DNA from: Ascaris suum
Lineage: Eukaryota; Nematoda; Chromadorea; Rhabditida; Ascarididae
DNA: 64,000 nt
Reading direction: 5' to 3'
Assembly (NCBI GenBank): GCA_013433145.1
Contig: CM024169.1
Span: 13,090,817-13,154,816, forward strand
Below, piece by piece: positions 53,226 to 63,980 of this stretch. The notes below the pieces were generated by a model. That model had not been told where the DNA came from, searched no databases, and worked only from the letters and a program-made list of their open reading frames with translations. How positions within the stretch are numbered: position 1 is the first letter of the stretch; the number at the start of each line of letters is the position of its first letter. A program made the position numbers and the translations under genes.

Positions 53226-56200
53226 GTTAGCTCATATTTCTTACTCGATTTACAATTAGCTAAATTTACTAGACCAAGGATTTCTTAGTTGACCTTTTGC
53301 TAGTGTAATCCAATGCAATTCACTATTATTCCAAAAAATGTTTCGAAAAGTTTCGATAAATTCGACAGTAGAGCCAGTAAATCCAACAATAGAGCCAATA
53401 AATCCAACAATAGAGCCAATAAATCCAACAGTAGAGCCAGCAAATCCAACAGTAGAGCCAATAAATCCAACAGTAGAGCCCAACAGTAGAGCCAATAAAT
53501 CCAACAGTAGAGCCAGCCATCCAACAGTAGAGCCAATAAATCCAACAGTAGAGCCAGCAAATCCAACAGTAGAGCCAACAGCAATATCCAACAGTAGAGC
53601 CACCAACAGTAGAGTCCAACAGTAGAGCACTTCAATTTGTTTTTTTTTAATCCATTCCCGTGTTGTTTAAGATACGTTCATTTATGGCTTGAAAGATGAA
53701 ATGTTCGCACGGCTATAGCCATTAAAACATTTCTCCGTTATCACCACATCCTCCTCTGCTCCCCCTCCCACCTACCCCCCCCCCCCCATTGCTCTCATGG
53801 GCTCAAAAATAGTATGGCGCCGTGAATATTTACAGCACTGATAGCTACTGTTGGAGGTAATTCTGACAGAATAGTCTCCTCTTTTCTTTCAATGTCGAAT
53901 CTTTTTTCTATTATGCCGTATCGATCTTGATTTATAGCCTGACATATCCCAACATTCTGAAATATACAATATCGTGATATAACCTAAACAGTGGACAATT
54001 TTAGTAGTTGAAGTAAGCAGCAATTTATATTTATTGACAATGTTTTTTTTCTCCAAGAATTCCTCGTTACCTCTTTTATATATTTCATTATTTCTAGGAT
54101 TTTTTTCTTTCTTTCGATAATTTTTGAACTATTGTTAAGTAAAATATAAATATTATTTCATTAAAGGATCACGTGATACAACTTTTACGAAGATTTTCGT
54201 CGGTGGCTTACCATATCACACCTCCGATAAAACACTTCACGAATATTTTGAGCAATTTGGTGAAATTGAAGAAGCGGTTGTTATAACGGATCGACAAACG
54301 CAAAAAAGCAGAGGATATGGATTTGTAAGACTTTTTTTTTAAATTTATGACAATTTATTACAACGGATTTTAAAAAAAAAAATTTTTTTTTTGGATTTAT
54401 TCAAAAATTATTCAAAATTTTCAATAAACTCTTATATGCGCTTCAATTGCAATTGTATGCAATAAAATTTTTTGAAGTATTTCAAAATTAGGAGTGAATT
54501 TTGCTGAAAAAATTTTCATATGAAATTTTTATTACTAATTTTATTAGGTTTTTTTTTTAAAGTTTGATTGGCTATAGTATAAGATCGACGAGAATCTGCG
54601 GCTCTTTTGTCTTGTATGCAATGCTTATTGTGAAACTTTTGCAAATCGTGTAATCTGATGCTTTTCTTATGTACTTCTACAAATTTTCAATTTTCAAATA
54701 TTTTTGCATTCATTTTTTTTTTGCAAGTATTTTCGTATGTTTGCAAATCTTTTGCAAATCTTTTGCAAATCTTTTGCAAATTTGCATGGAAATTATTTTT
54801 GAATTCGATGATTTCAACTAAGAATCACTAAATTTTGAGTTAGTAAATTTGATAATTACTATATACATCATATGGTTTTCATAATTTTATATAATATCTT
54901 TTTCATGTTTTTTTCAATATCGAAAAGAATTTTTTTTTCGGTATTAAAAAATTTGCGGAAAAATTTTTGAAAATATTTTTCCATCAATAAAAAATTTTTC
55001 AATTCATATCGTTTCGATCATTTATTAGCACAATTCATTTGCGAAATTATTTCTAAAAGTAACTGAATTTTTTTTTTTCAAATATGATTATATTATAAGA
55101 TTGTTTTATTTCTTTTTTTTTTTTTTCGAGGTAACATTTTTATAGTTTATCGATGAAATAAACGAATTATAAAAAGCGTTTTTGCATGTTTCTCTTCATA
55201 TTCAAATTTTTATTTAATTGTATAGCAAAATTGATTTTTTTTTAAATTTTCAATAAATTTTTATATTATAAAGAATGAAAATTAATTACGAAAAAAAAAA
55301 TTTAAATATTTTCATTGAATTTTATCTCATTTCTTCGCTTGCTATTTGAAATTTTCGTCCGTTGAAAAAAAAAATTATTCATTGTTTTCCTTTGGGATTA
55401 TTTCTACATATTCATCAAAATGCGACATTTCGAATTGAGGCAATTTTTATTGAGACAACAATATTTGCCTATGAGAAATCGAAACAAATATTCGTCTTTT
55501 TTCCCCCTTCATCTCATAAATATTGACAATAGAGAGTCATTTATTTCAAAGAATTTTTTCGCTTTATCATTCACATAGGTCGTTTTATTTCGTTTCTTGA
55601 TCGAAGATTATAAACCTAACATATGATCTCCAAAAAAAAAAAAAAATTCTAAAGAGCTATAGTTTAGAAATTTCTAATTTTTTTCCACGAGAAATTTTTA
55701 GAGATCTATGAGGGAAAAATTTATTGCAATGATAATATAAGAAGAATTGAGCAAGAAACATTGCAATGTAGAGAATTTGAATGAAAATCTTAAGTTTTTT
55801 TTTTTTTTGTTTGCAATATTTGATTATAATTCTTCGTAGGGATTTTTTTTTTAGCAATACGATTAAATGAGAAAACTATTTCGATTATATACGATAGGAT
55901 AGCTGAAATAAATTTTTTTTTTGTTTTTAGGTGACAATGAAAGATCGTGCAGCCGCGGAACGTGCTTGTAAAGATCCGAATCCGATTATTGATGGCCGTA
56001 AAGCGAATGTTAATCTTGCGTATTTGGGTGCGAAACCTCGTGGCAATATTCAGCTAGCTGGTGAGATAATTTAGAAAATAATCTTTTCTTTTGTTTTTTT
56101 TTTATTTCCATCTAGCTGGTAAGATAATTTAGAATGCAATCTTTATTGTTTTTTTTAGCCGCATAGGATTTTTTTTTTTTTGATATTCGTCTACGAAAAT

Positions 56201-59200
56201 ACAAAAAAAAAACAATTAAATAACTTTTTTTAATCATTTTTTTTTGTTAATTGTATTTCATCGTTCGTCTTATCTAGTTTAGTTTCTCAATTCTTAGCCG
56301 CTCTTCATAATGATCGCATTGAATTCTATTCGATAAAGCTGACTGATTTATGTAAATCGTATCAATTAAAAAATTTCAACGTTGGAAATGAAATTAGAGA
56401 CTTTTTATTTAAGAAGAATATTTGTATGCAAGAGTAATACTTCGGCATTTCCGTTTAGCGTTTCGCTATACAATAGCATTACTTGTAACTTGAATACTCG
56501 TAATTTACTTTATTGTTATGAATGAACAAAAATTGAGTCCCACTAATTCTAGAGCAATTTTTTTTCCCATTAATAAAAAAAATTCATTACATCTCTTATC
56601 AATTACTCTTTTATAGAGCAATAATTTTGATTTAGTATAGACAAGCAATTGCCTAAAATTTTTTATTAATTAAAGCAAATTTTATAACGTAATATCCGAT
56701 GATAACTTTTTATCATCTGATAATTCTCAACTATTAAAGTTTATTGATAAATAAACGAACTTATCATTTATTGGCTTCTTTATAATATATGCTTAAATAG
56801 CATTATCGATTATCATGAGATATCGTTGTATAGGGTTTTTTTCTTTCAAAGTGGTAAATAAACCTAATGAATTCAAATAGTACAGGGAAAAAATCGATTG
56901 TCAAGATCATAAATGAGGAAACAAAACAATTGTAGTAGTTTACTTTTCAGACGACAGTCGTAAATATTTCGAAAAAGAAATTCATATGTAAACGAAATAT
57001 TTTCTTATTCTTATTTTCATTTCATAAGATCTTCTCTCATTGTTGTTTCTAACGAGCTCAACATTTATCAGTTATCGATTAGATTTATAACTTTGCAATT
57101 TTTTTTTTTTGAAATACAAAGAATGGGTATTATAAGAATTTATAAAATCTCAAGTAGCCTTAGGCACTGATAGAGATATCGGGACTAACAACGTGACAGA
57201 AAAGGAGTTATATCCTCTTCTTTTCATTCCATCTTTCAAAATTTAGACGATGGAAGGAAAGGAAAAAGTTGCATCTCCTCTTCGATAATTTAAATTTCTC
57301 GTCGAAATTTAGTTGATTGTACTGCTTTCTTTTTTCGTTAAGTTTTACATCACAATTCCTAAAGAGTTACTTAGAGTGAGTGTCGGCCGCAAGACATTCC
57401 CTCCAAAAATTCTAGATTTATGCTCCTTTCTCAAAGTTTTCACTATCTGAGGCCATAATAAAGATGAATTCTCCCGAATTTTCCATCCAAGTAATAAATT
57501 TCTTCTTCCATCCCGCTTACTGAAAGAAAAAAAAAACTAATTGAAATTCTGCATCAGACGAGTGAGCGCATTTTAAATATCGACTGTCATTATGACGCTA
57601 TAAAGTGTTTTTAAAAAAAGCAAAATGATTGCACAGCTTTTTGGCATGCATTGTCAGCATCACGAAAACCGATTGTTTGAAAATTCGCCTATAGCGATGA
57701 AAAATTTCGACTTTCGCCGAAATCGCCAAATTTTTGTGGGAAATTTTTCGAGAAAATCATCGTTTCGGCGAAAATTCAATTAGCTCATTGTTATAGTTGC
57801 GATGAAAAATGACTTTCGCCGAAATCGCCAAATTTTGTGGGAAATTTTTCGAGAAAATCATCGTTTCGGCGAAATCCAATTAGCTCATTGTTATAGCAAA
57901 TGAAATCGGCATATATATAATTCGAAGAGAAAAATTTGCACGTTTATTTCATTTTTTTTTTTTTTTTGAAGAAATTCACCAGTTTGAAGTGTGTTTCTTC
58001 TCCACTATAAATTTCTTATTTTCTTTTTTAATATTCAAGTGAAAAGAAAACCGATTTAATGAGAGTAGCCTAGAGTGATGTTGTGCATTCTTGAATATTA
58101 TCCCATTGTTAGCATGATGGAGGCAGCCGTTTACCTTATCAGTTTTCTTTTTCAGCCCATATATTTCATTCATCCAATTCACAGCTTTTATCATTGAAAT
58201 GATTTCATCGTCAGTATGCACTCAGCTAATAGAAGCTTCCGGTATCTATTCGATATCAGAAGTTATTAATCGTCGTTATACTTTAGTAATTTTTTTTTTA
58301 ATGGGAAGTAAATTTATTAATATAGATAATAATTGTTTTTTTTTTAATTTTATGAATCGTTTTTTTTTGAAGCAAATTTTTCAGTTTAGAGAATTTTTCT
58401 CTTTTTTTTGTGATCAAAGAATCATATATGAAATAGGCGAATATTAGCTAATTCATCATGTTTCTGGATTATGCTATAATTTTGACCAACAGAATGTGCT
58501 ATTTTACAAGTAGTTTTGATGTGAAAACAACTGAAGGGACCTTTCTATGTTTTCGTTGTCCAGTAATTTGCATATAATAGCAGAGTCGGATGATCAAACT
58601 ATCCAGTTGATTTCCTTATCAATAATTTGCATATATTGGCAGAGTCGAATGATTGAATTGAATGATAAGGTATCGCAGCTATATGCACTATGCGTGGAAT
58701 GGGATTGCTTTGTGAAGGGTGTGTGTTGGGCTTTGCTATTTCGGTGCTCATCCTCGTGACGCCGTTTATTCAGTGTGTTTGCATGGTGTTACTTCTGTCA
58801 TTTTCACGAGTTTGTTTCAGCGCTCTCTAGCGGACTACAGCAGCTCCCACTTCAAACGCAGCTTCAGGCGCTCTTCCCCGGCCGCATCGCCGGGTAATCT
58901 TTTTTTTTTAATCTATTCGATAATGGAAATTATTAGTCGTCTTTATTGCTATTAGCTGGATGATTTCTAGCTCATACTCGCTATCTTCAACGTCGGTTCG
59001 TCAATCAGTGCTGAATTAAGCGAGTAGGAGAGGGGTCGCGAGATGTGGGAGGTGTTACCACAACGAAGAGCCGCTTTGAAGCCGTTGCTGTTATGCCGTT
59101 TGTTTTTTTCGGTGTTTTTTTTTTGCTCTGATTTTGTGTGATGGGATTTGTGTGTGAACGGTTTGAGCTCGATTATAGTCTTTGATATTTCTTTGTTAGA

Positions 59201-62200
59201 GTTGTTAGCCGATTATTCGAAATATTCATCGTGCTGAGGATTTCGCGTATAGACGATTTATATGAATCCCATAAAAGAAAACGAAATATAAGAACGTCAA
59301 GCTATCCCACTTATGAACGCGTCGTCATGACGTCTCATTCAGTGGAATATATGGAGAAAATTGCAAGCAAAATGGATATGCTTAATAAAAGTTTGATAAC
59401 GCTCGTAATGCTTCTTCGTATTTTCTCCTCCTTATTCAACCATAAATTTTGTGTTTTCATGTTGCTGTGTTTTCATCTTTCAAGAAAAAAATACTCACCC
59501 TTCTTTTATTCCCCTCTCGCTTTGTTGATATTTGATTTATTGGTGTGATAATGCACAAAAACTCGTTCGCTGCTTTATTATTGCCAATTGTTTGTCGTTT
59601 TTTTTTTCTTTTCGAGGCAGTTTTTTAATATTCATATTAAGGAATCACTTCATTATGCGCTCAATGAGCCATATCATTTCTTTGTTACGTTTACGACATC
59701 GATGATTATCTTATATATAAAGCAAAAATTTTTCTTTAACTTCAACAAAAAAAAAAAGATTTTTAATAATTAAATCGTTATATAGTGCATTGCTTCAATG
59801 AGCTATTCACAAAAGAGGGCGATTAAGTTGGCAATTTCTTGCGAAAAATTGCACACTATTAAACTCCACAAACTAAATAATCGTCCCTCCTATATGCCAT
59901 CCTCATCTACAAATTGTCCTAAATGATTTTAACTCGAAAAATAAGCTATAGAAAATGACAGAAAACTTTTCAAATATTTCACTGATTTCTAGGTTTTCCT
60001 ATGTTTTCTCATCATTGCGTGATTTGCGATGAAACAAATTTCTTCCTAGTGAAGCTTATTAGAAACTGATTATGAGGCCATTTTGATAGGTCGAAAACTA
60101 TCAAAGTCGTTTATAGAATAAAATACAGTATATCCTTGGTGACTAATTTGTCAAGAGGTTATCACTGAAGCAAGAGTTTTTCTATGGTTTTGATTGACCT
60201 CTCATAAAGGTCAACTATTAGAGCTATAGCTTTTCAGGAATTTTCGGCCTTTTAGAAGAGCTAACTCTATGCTGAATAAGCTAACAAAAATGCACAGCGC
60301 ATAATTTCTCCATAGATTTCAAGGTGTTTCGGAATGTCCTACTACGTTCTATCCAATCGTTTCATGATCGGCTTGCTCGCAGAAAAACATTTTTTTTTTT
60401 CTAAATGATACTATGAGGAGATAATAAGACAAGGCGATATGATCGAAGAAATATTTTTGGACTTTGTTCCTTCTCTCTTTAAAAAAAAAACCAATTTTTT
60501 CACGTGAAATTATTTCCGGTTATTCGAGTAGGTTGTTGTGATAATAAGAGAAGATGCTTATAGGGATTTCATCAAATTATCAATTCCCTTTGTCGTCGTA
60601 TGAAATCTGTTAAAAAATATCCTCCAGTAGATATTTTATTCGAATAGAAAATAAAATGGGCGAAATTAATCTATACATTATGTGTATTTTTAAAACGTTG
60701 CATTAATAAAATTTTCAAGCCTTATATCTTTTTCGTATGTCTAGATTACACTCTTCCGTTTAAATGAGTCTTCCGTATCTGATTTGATTATGAGAAGAAG
60801 GAAAAGCAACAACAGATCTCAATTCGATATGAACATACTAGATGCCATTCTCTAATCTATGACATTATGACCGCTCAAGCAGTTCAATTCATGATTCACT
60901 CACTCCCTATTCCACGATTCTCCCCCTCGCCCATCCCCTATCCCAATCCGAACCAATATATGCTAAAATTTTTGTGGATGTTTTTTTTTCTTAAGAAATA
61001 CCTAAAAGGTTGAATTATGAAATTTAAGCCGATTAATTAAGAAAATCACAATTTTACACTAAGTGTAAGCCTTATTGCAAAATTCTCGATCAATTCTGTA
61101 AAGCCCATCGTAATTTGGAAGACACAATTTGCCCAGGTCTTTGAAGTGAGAGGTAGACGAGGAGACTGGAAAAGGTATTTCGTTGGCTGAGGTCTTCGGA
61201 TTGGGATAGGGGATGGGCGAGGGGAACGTGGAATAGGGAGTGAGTGAATCATGAATTGAACTGCTTGAGCAGTCATAATGCCATAGATTAGAGAATGGCA
61301 TCTAGTATGTCTATATCGAATTGAGATCTGTTGCCGGAAACTAGCATCTATATTTCTTTAATTTATTTCAATGTCTAATCTATATCTATATTTTTTAAAT
61401 TATGATGTTATTTTGCAGTCTTCCGCAGTTGTATTATCCGACGAGCAGTCCATTGATCAACACATTGAATGGTCTTCAACCGACACCAGCTAACATCGCC
61501 GCAGTACAGCAGGTGGCGTCTTCACAGCATCAACAACAGTATATCGATTACGCGACGCTAGCGGCCGTTGCGGCTGCGGGAGGACAGAACACTTTCGCTA
61601 TACACCCGTCCGGTTCGCCACTTTACCTGCTGAATTCAAAATACCAAAATTTGATGGTTGGGTGGAAGGGCGAGGAGGGGGGAGGGGGGTATGGATCGAA
61701 ATGGGTGAGGGTTGTCGAGCTCAGTTTGGATGCCTCGGGACACCGCATGCTGCCCTGTTGTTCTAAATCAAATGGCGCATCGCAAAAGCAACGGTGGTGC
61801 CTTCGAAAGTGCGTCAGCAGAGTTTCAACAACTTACATCCGCTCTCTAATTTAAAACGAATTATTTTATAAGCATGAATACCAAATAAATCTTCGCAATT
61901 GCATTATCTATATCATTGAAATTCAATGGAGACGATTTAATTTTCTTTGAAATTTTCTATCATTTATGAGCGTTCTCTACCTCTTTCAAATTCCACTCTG
62001 CATATTTTTGCGCTAGTCTGAGATAGGTTATTTTTTGGTAATTAAATGAATATTACAGTGTCAACGGCGGGTGCTACCGGTTTTGAGCAGTACGCGTATA
62101 CACCCTATGGTGTTCTACCGACAAGCACTTATGCTGCACAACTTACGGCAGCACAATCGCAACTTGCAGCCGTAACGCAACAACAAGCGGCACTTGAGCA

Positions 62201-62213
62201 TCAACGTGTCTAG
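53111..62213 (+). CDS. sup-12: SUP-12 / RBM24-RBM38-like RNA-binding protein, six coding exons (join 53111-53225, 54167-54324, 55931-56060, 58821-58893, 61419-61612, 62059-62213)
   Basis: The protein has a single RRM and belongs to the RBM24/RBM38 (SEB-4) family, whose nematode member SUP-12 sets muscle-specific alternative splicing; vertebrate members also bind mRNA 3'UTRs. The spliced model gives 274 residues, against about 236 in human RBM24. Residues 1-40 are an Ala-rich leader. The RRM spans about 46-123, with RNP2 KIFVGGL at 47-53 and RNP1 RGYGFVTM at 87-94. It is followed by the family hallmark stretch [20 protein letters not shown] (100-119) and LAYLGAKPR. The tail is rich in Gln, Ala and Tyr and keeps family-like YIDYA and FEQYAYTP motifs, which parallel YIDYTGAA and YDQYPYAASP of vertebrates. 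Exon phases (1,0,1,2,1) interlock exactly from ATG to TAG. Recognition of the family is very firm. Less certain are the true start, because upstream exons are possible, and the exon 5 donor. Confidence 0.93.
53363..53628 (+). repeat. 21-bp minisatellite in intron 1 of the sup-12-like gene
   Basis: About a dozen copies of a unit containing CCAACAGTAGAGCCA occur, mostly 21 bp long, with shorter 12-15 bp versions. Early copies read AATAGAG and later ones AGTAGAG. Unit lengths are mostly multiples of three, so several frames stay open on both strands (Pro-Thr-Val-Glu-Pro on plus, Gly-Ser-Thr-Val-Gly on minus). It lies between exon 1 and exon 2 with no splice signals that would include it, so I read it as intronic satellite rather than coding. 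Confidence 0.9.
53775..53787 (+). repeat. Poly-C tract (13) in intron 1
   Basis: A run of 13 C following CCACCTA. Similar shorter C tracts lie at 26633-26642 and 35534-35542. Confidence 0.9.
54167..54324 (+). CDS. sup-12: sup-12-like exon 2 (first half of the RRM)
   Basis: This exon encodes residues 39-91 and begins after TTAAAG. It contains beta-1 with RNP2 (KIFVGGL), then [20 protein letters not shown] and the [18 protein letters not shown] run characteristic of RBM24/38. It ends directly after the Phe codon of RNP1 at a GTAAGA donor (54325), in phase 0. Vertebrate RBM24 shows [10 protein letters not shown] at the corresponding place, so the exon 3 join restores the motif exactly. Confidence 0.95.
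54741..54786 (+). repeat. 11-bp tandem repeat in intron 2
   Basis: Four copies of TTGCAAATCTT in a row. Confidence 0.85.
55931..56060 (+). CDS. sup-12: sup-12-like exon 3 (second half of the RRM)
   Basis: This exon encodes residues 92-134 plus one base. It opens with [16 protein letters not shown] after the acceptor TTTTTAG, and the central 20 or so residues are nearly invariant in the RBM24/38 family. It ends CTAGCTG before a GTGAGA donor at 56061. Reading through that donor gives GEII and a stop. A near-copy of this donor region lies 58 bp downstream (56112-56134), described separately. Confidence 0.94.
56112..56134 (+). repeat. Duplicate of the exon 3 donor region
   Basis: Twenty-two of 23 bases match 56054-56076, the exon 3/intron 3 junction. 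The single difference turns GTGAGA into GTAAGA, a splice donor at least as good. It lies 58 bp downstream of the real junction. Use of this copy would lengthen exon 3 but hit an in-frame stop after four residues. Confidence 0.85.
57694..57896 (+). repeat. Tandem duplication (about 100 bp x 2) with internal hairpins in intron 3
   Basis: Two adjacent copies run from GCGATGAAAAA to TCATTGTTATAG. They differ by a few small indels. Each copy carries TTTCGCCGAAA and, about 40 bases on, TTTCGGCGAAA, an 11-bp perfect inverted repeat able to form a stem. No coding frame was recognised. Confidence 0.85.
58821..58893 (+). CDS. sup-12: sup-12-like exon 4 (short Gln/Leu-rich linker exon)
   Basis: This is a 73-nt exon flanked by a strong acceptor TTTGTTTCAG and a donor GTAATC. 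It was found because exon 3 (phase 1) and exon 5 cannot be joined in frame. Its 2-base start and 2-base end fit both neighbours exactly. It adds residues 135-159, including [20 protein letters not shown]. It is much richer in G and C than the surrounding intron, as the other exons are. No homologous exon is recalled from memory, so the call rests on splice sites, phase and composition. Confidence 0.8.
60809..61333. repeat. Large inverted repeat in intron 4 (arms about 140 bp, spacer about 240 bp)
   Basis: The left arm, 60809-60952, and the right arm, 61195-61333, are reverse complements. By eye there are about four substitutions and one 4-base indel. The outer ends begin CAACAGATCTCAATTCG. 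The arms are pyrimidine-rich on the left and purine-rich on the right, unlike the AT-rich intron. No transposase or clear target-site duplication was seen. It ends 85 bp before the exon 5 acceptor, so the pre-mRNA would carry a long double-stranded stem. Confidence 0.9.
61419..61612 (+). CDS. sup-12: sup-12-like exon 5 (low-complexity tail; 3' end uncertain)
   Basis: The exon starts after TTATTTTGCAG and encodes [12 protein letters not shown], then an Ala/Gln-rich stretch with [18 protein letters not shown]. The 3' boundary chosen (TCCG before GTTCGC) is the only reasonable donor found that gives the phase needed by exon 6, but it matches the consensus poorly. The frame stays open to a TAA at 61852-61854. 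A better-looking donor (TGG before GTGAGG, near 61707) would put exon 6 in the wrong frame. A read-through isoform ending at 61854 is possible. A second acceptor, CCGCAG, lies 10 bp inside the exon. Confidence 0.78.
61659..61689 (+). other. G-run with G-quadruplex potential at the start of intron 5
   Basis: Within 31 bases there are four G tracts (GGG, GGG, GGGGGG, GGGGGG) separated by short loops, about 47 bases after the proposed exon 5 donor. Intronic G-runs near weak donors often act as splicing enhancers. That role here is inferred. Confidence 0.55.
62059..62213 (+). CDS. sup-12: sup-12-like exon 6 (C-terminus)
   Basis: The exon begins after ATATTACAG and encodes residues 224-274, including [20 protein letters not shown] followed by Gln/Ala repeats ending LEHQRV and TAG at 62211-62213. 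FEQYAYTP corresponds to the YDQYPYAASP region near the C-terminus of vertebrate RBM24/38. The other two frames lack this similarity, which fixes the reading frame. Confidence 0.88.
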
Positions 62214-62418
62214 AGAGGGCGGGATGAAATGAAATCCCCTCCTCTTGAAGTTGCAATCAACGATCGGAGAAACGCATTTGTGGATCGCTCCTATTAGCGA
62301 GCACTGTAATCAGGCAATCTTTTTTTCTGCAGCCATCTCTCTCGTCAAAGTCACTGATTTCTGGATGTTGAGCAGAATCTCTGGATATTGGGCAAATAAG
62401 CTATACACTCTCTAAGTG

Positions 62419-62424
62419 AATAAA
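62419..62424 (+). terminator. Candidate poly(A) signal of the sup-12-like gene
   Basis: AATAAA lies about 205 bases after the stop codon in the sequence GTGAATAAATCTTC. It is the first canonical hexamer seen downstream of the TAG. Such hexamers are common by chance in AT-rich DNA, so transcript ends would have to confirm it. Confidence 0.4.
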
Positions 62425-63199
62425 TCTTCAACTTCTACGACCATAGGAAATATTATGCAAAACATTTGAAGCATACATTTTTCTTTGGTCATATTTAACC
62501 TCCATAATCGGTGCAAAATTCGATTCTCCTATCTCTTGATCATATTTAGTGATTCTCTTTCCTATCTCATAAATGATGATATAATTAAATTCACAAATTT
62601 ATACAATTGAAAGAAAAGTGAAATTTATCAGCTATTATCCGATATTCAAATATCAATATTCTCTTCTGCTCATTCTTTCTTTTCGATTCTATCAAAAAAA
62701 AAAAGAAAACAGATTAATGGTGTGAATGAAATACATTTATTAGTGTTGTTTCATCTCTTTTTTCCTTCATATTGTTTTATCGTTTTTCATCGATGTTTAT
62801 CTCTATTCAAATGAGATTTTCACCTTAGAAAAAAAAAAAAAGAGAATTATTCGTAGTTATTTCGATTCTTTTATTTTTTTTTTATTTTTCTTTTCTGCTA
62901 TTTGTTTTTTTTTCGAATATATTTGTGTCGTAACAAATCGGCTAGTCTTAAAGCATTTCATTTAGTAATAGTATTTCTTTTTTTAATTGAATGTATTGCT
63001 CATGTGCCTCATATTCAACTATCATTCTATTCGATCGTAGATAATTCGATTAGCTAACGCTAAATCCCAAGTGAAAAATTCATCACGAGAGTTGATATTT
63101 TGATTGCAACAATCACTAAAGTTACCATTTAAATCGTTATATTATTTTCTAACACTTTTTTTTTCATCTAATATTTGAGGAAATTACTATTAAATGAAA

Positions 63200-63200
<1 letters not shown>

Positions 63201-63273
<73 letters not shown>
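63201..63273. repeat. (TA)n microsatellite, 73 bp
   Basis: A perfect dinucleotide array downstream of the sup-12-like gene. Confidence 0.98.
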
Positions 63274-63277
<4 letters not shown>

Positions 63278-63884
63278 TATCTTCTCTTCTATGAAATATT
63301 CAAATCGATTTTTGAATTAATTTTTGAGATTTTTTTTAAATATTTCAAAAAAAACAACAAAACAAAATATTAAAGCAATAGAAATATACACTATCGTTTT
63401 TGAAATGAAATTGAATTTGTTTAGTTTTATATTTTTCTCGTAAATTTTCAACGATATTATCGATGAAAATCTTTTAAAAAATATTTATTGAAATGAATGA
63501 ATTCACCTCATTTTCTTCTTACAAATTCTATGTGCCATTTTTTTTTCAATTTGAAAAAAAAAAATTTTTTTTTTCATTCCTTTAAAATTTTTTAAAACGC
63601 ATTGATGAAATGCTTTATCATTCATTTAATAGCATTCAGTTTTTTTTAATTCAAAAAAAAACTAATTTTTAAATTATTTTCAATTTTTTTTACCCCATGT
63701 ATATAAGAGCGTCGAAATGTCTTCAAAGAGCGTCCAAAAAAAAACGCGTAGACATCTGTTGGAATTTCTTTTTCAATCGTTTCTCTCAACTCTTTCACCA
63801 CAATATTTTTTGCCTCCTCTTTTTTTTGTATTTTTAATTATGTTCTCATTAATATTCCTTCCGAATAATTTCCTCAAATAATTA

Positions 63885-63886
<2 letters not shown>

Positions 63887-63979
<93 letters not shown>
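63887..63979. repeat. (TA)n microsatellite, 93 bp
   Basis: A perfect dinucleotide array close to the window end. Confidence 0.98.

Positions 63980-63980
<1 letters not shown>

Noticed and set aside
53050..53259. ORF beginning with poly-Leu and overlapping exon 1 in another frame
   Set aside because: The frame conflicts with the well supported sup-12-like reading frame; the Leu run is the triplet repeat.
53256..53635. Minus-strand ORFs of up to 124 codons over the intron 1 minisatellite
   Set aside because: All three minus frames are open because of the repeat; no non-repetitive coding sequence supports any of them.
57976..58221. 81-codon minus-strand ORF nested in intron 3
   Set aside because: Starts cleanly and has a donor-like AAG/GTAAAC, but no second exon or homology; kept out as unsupported.
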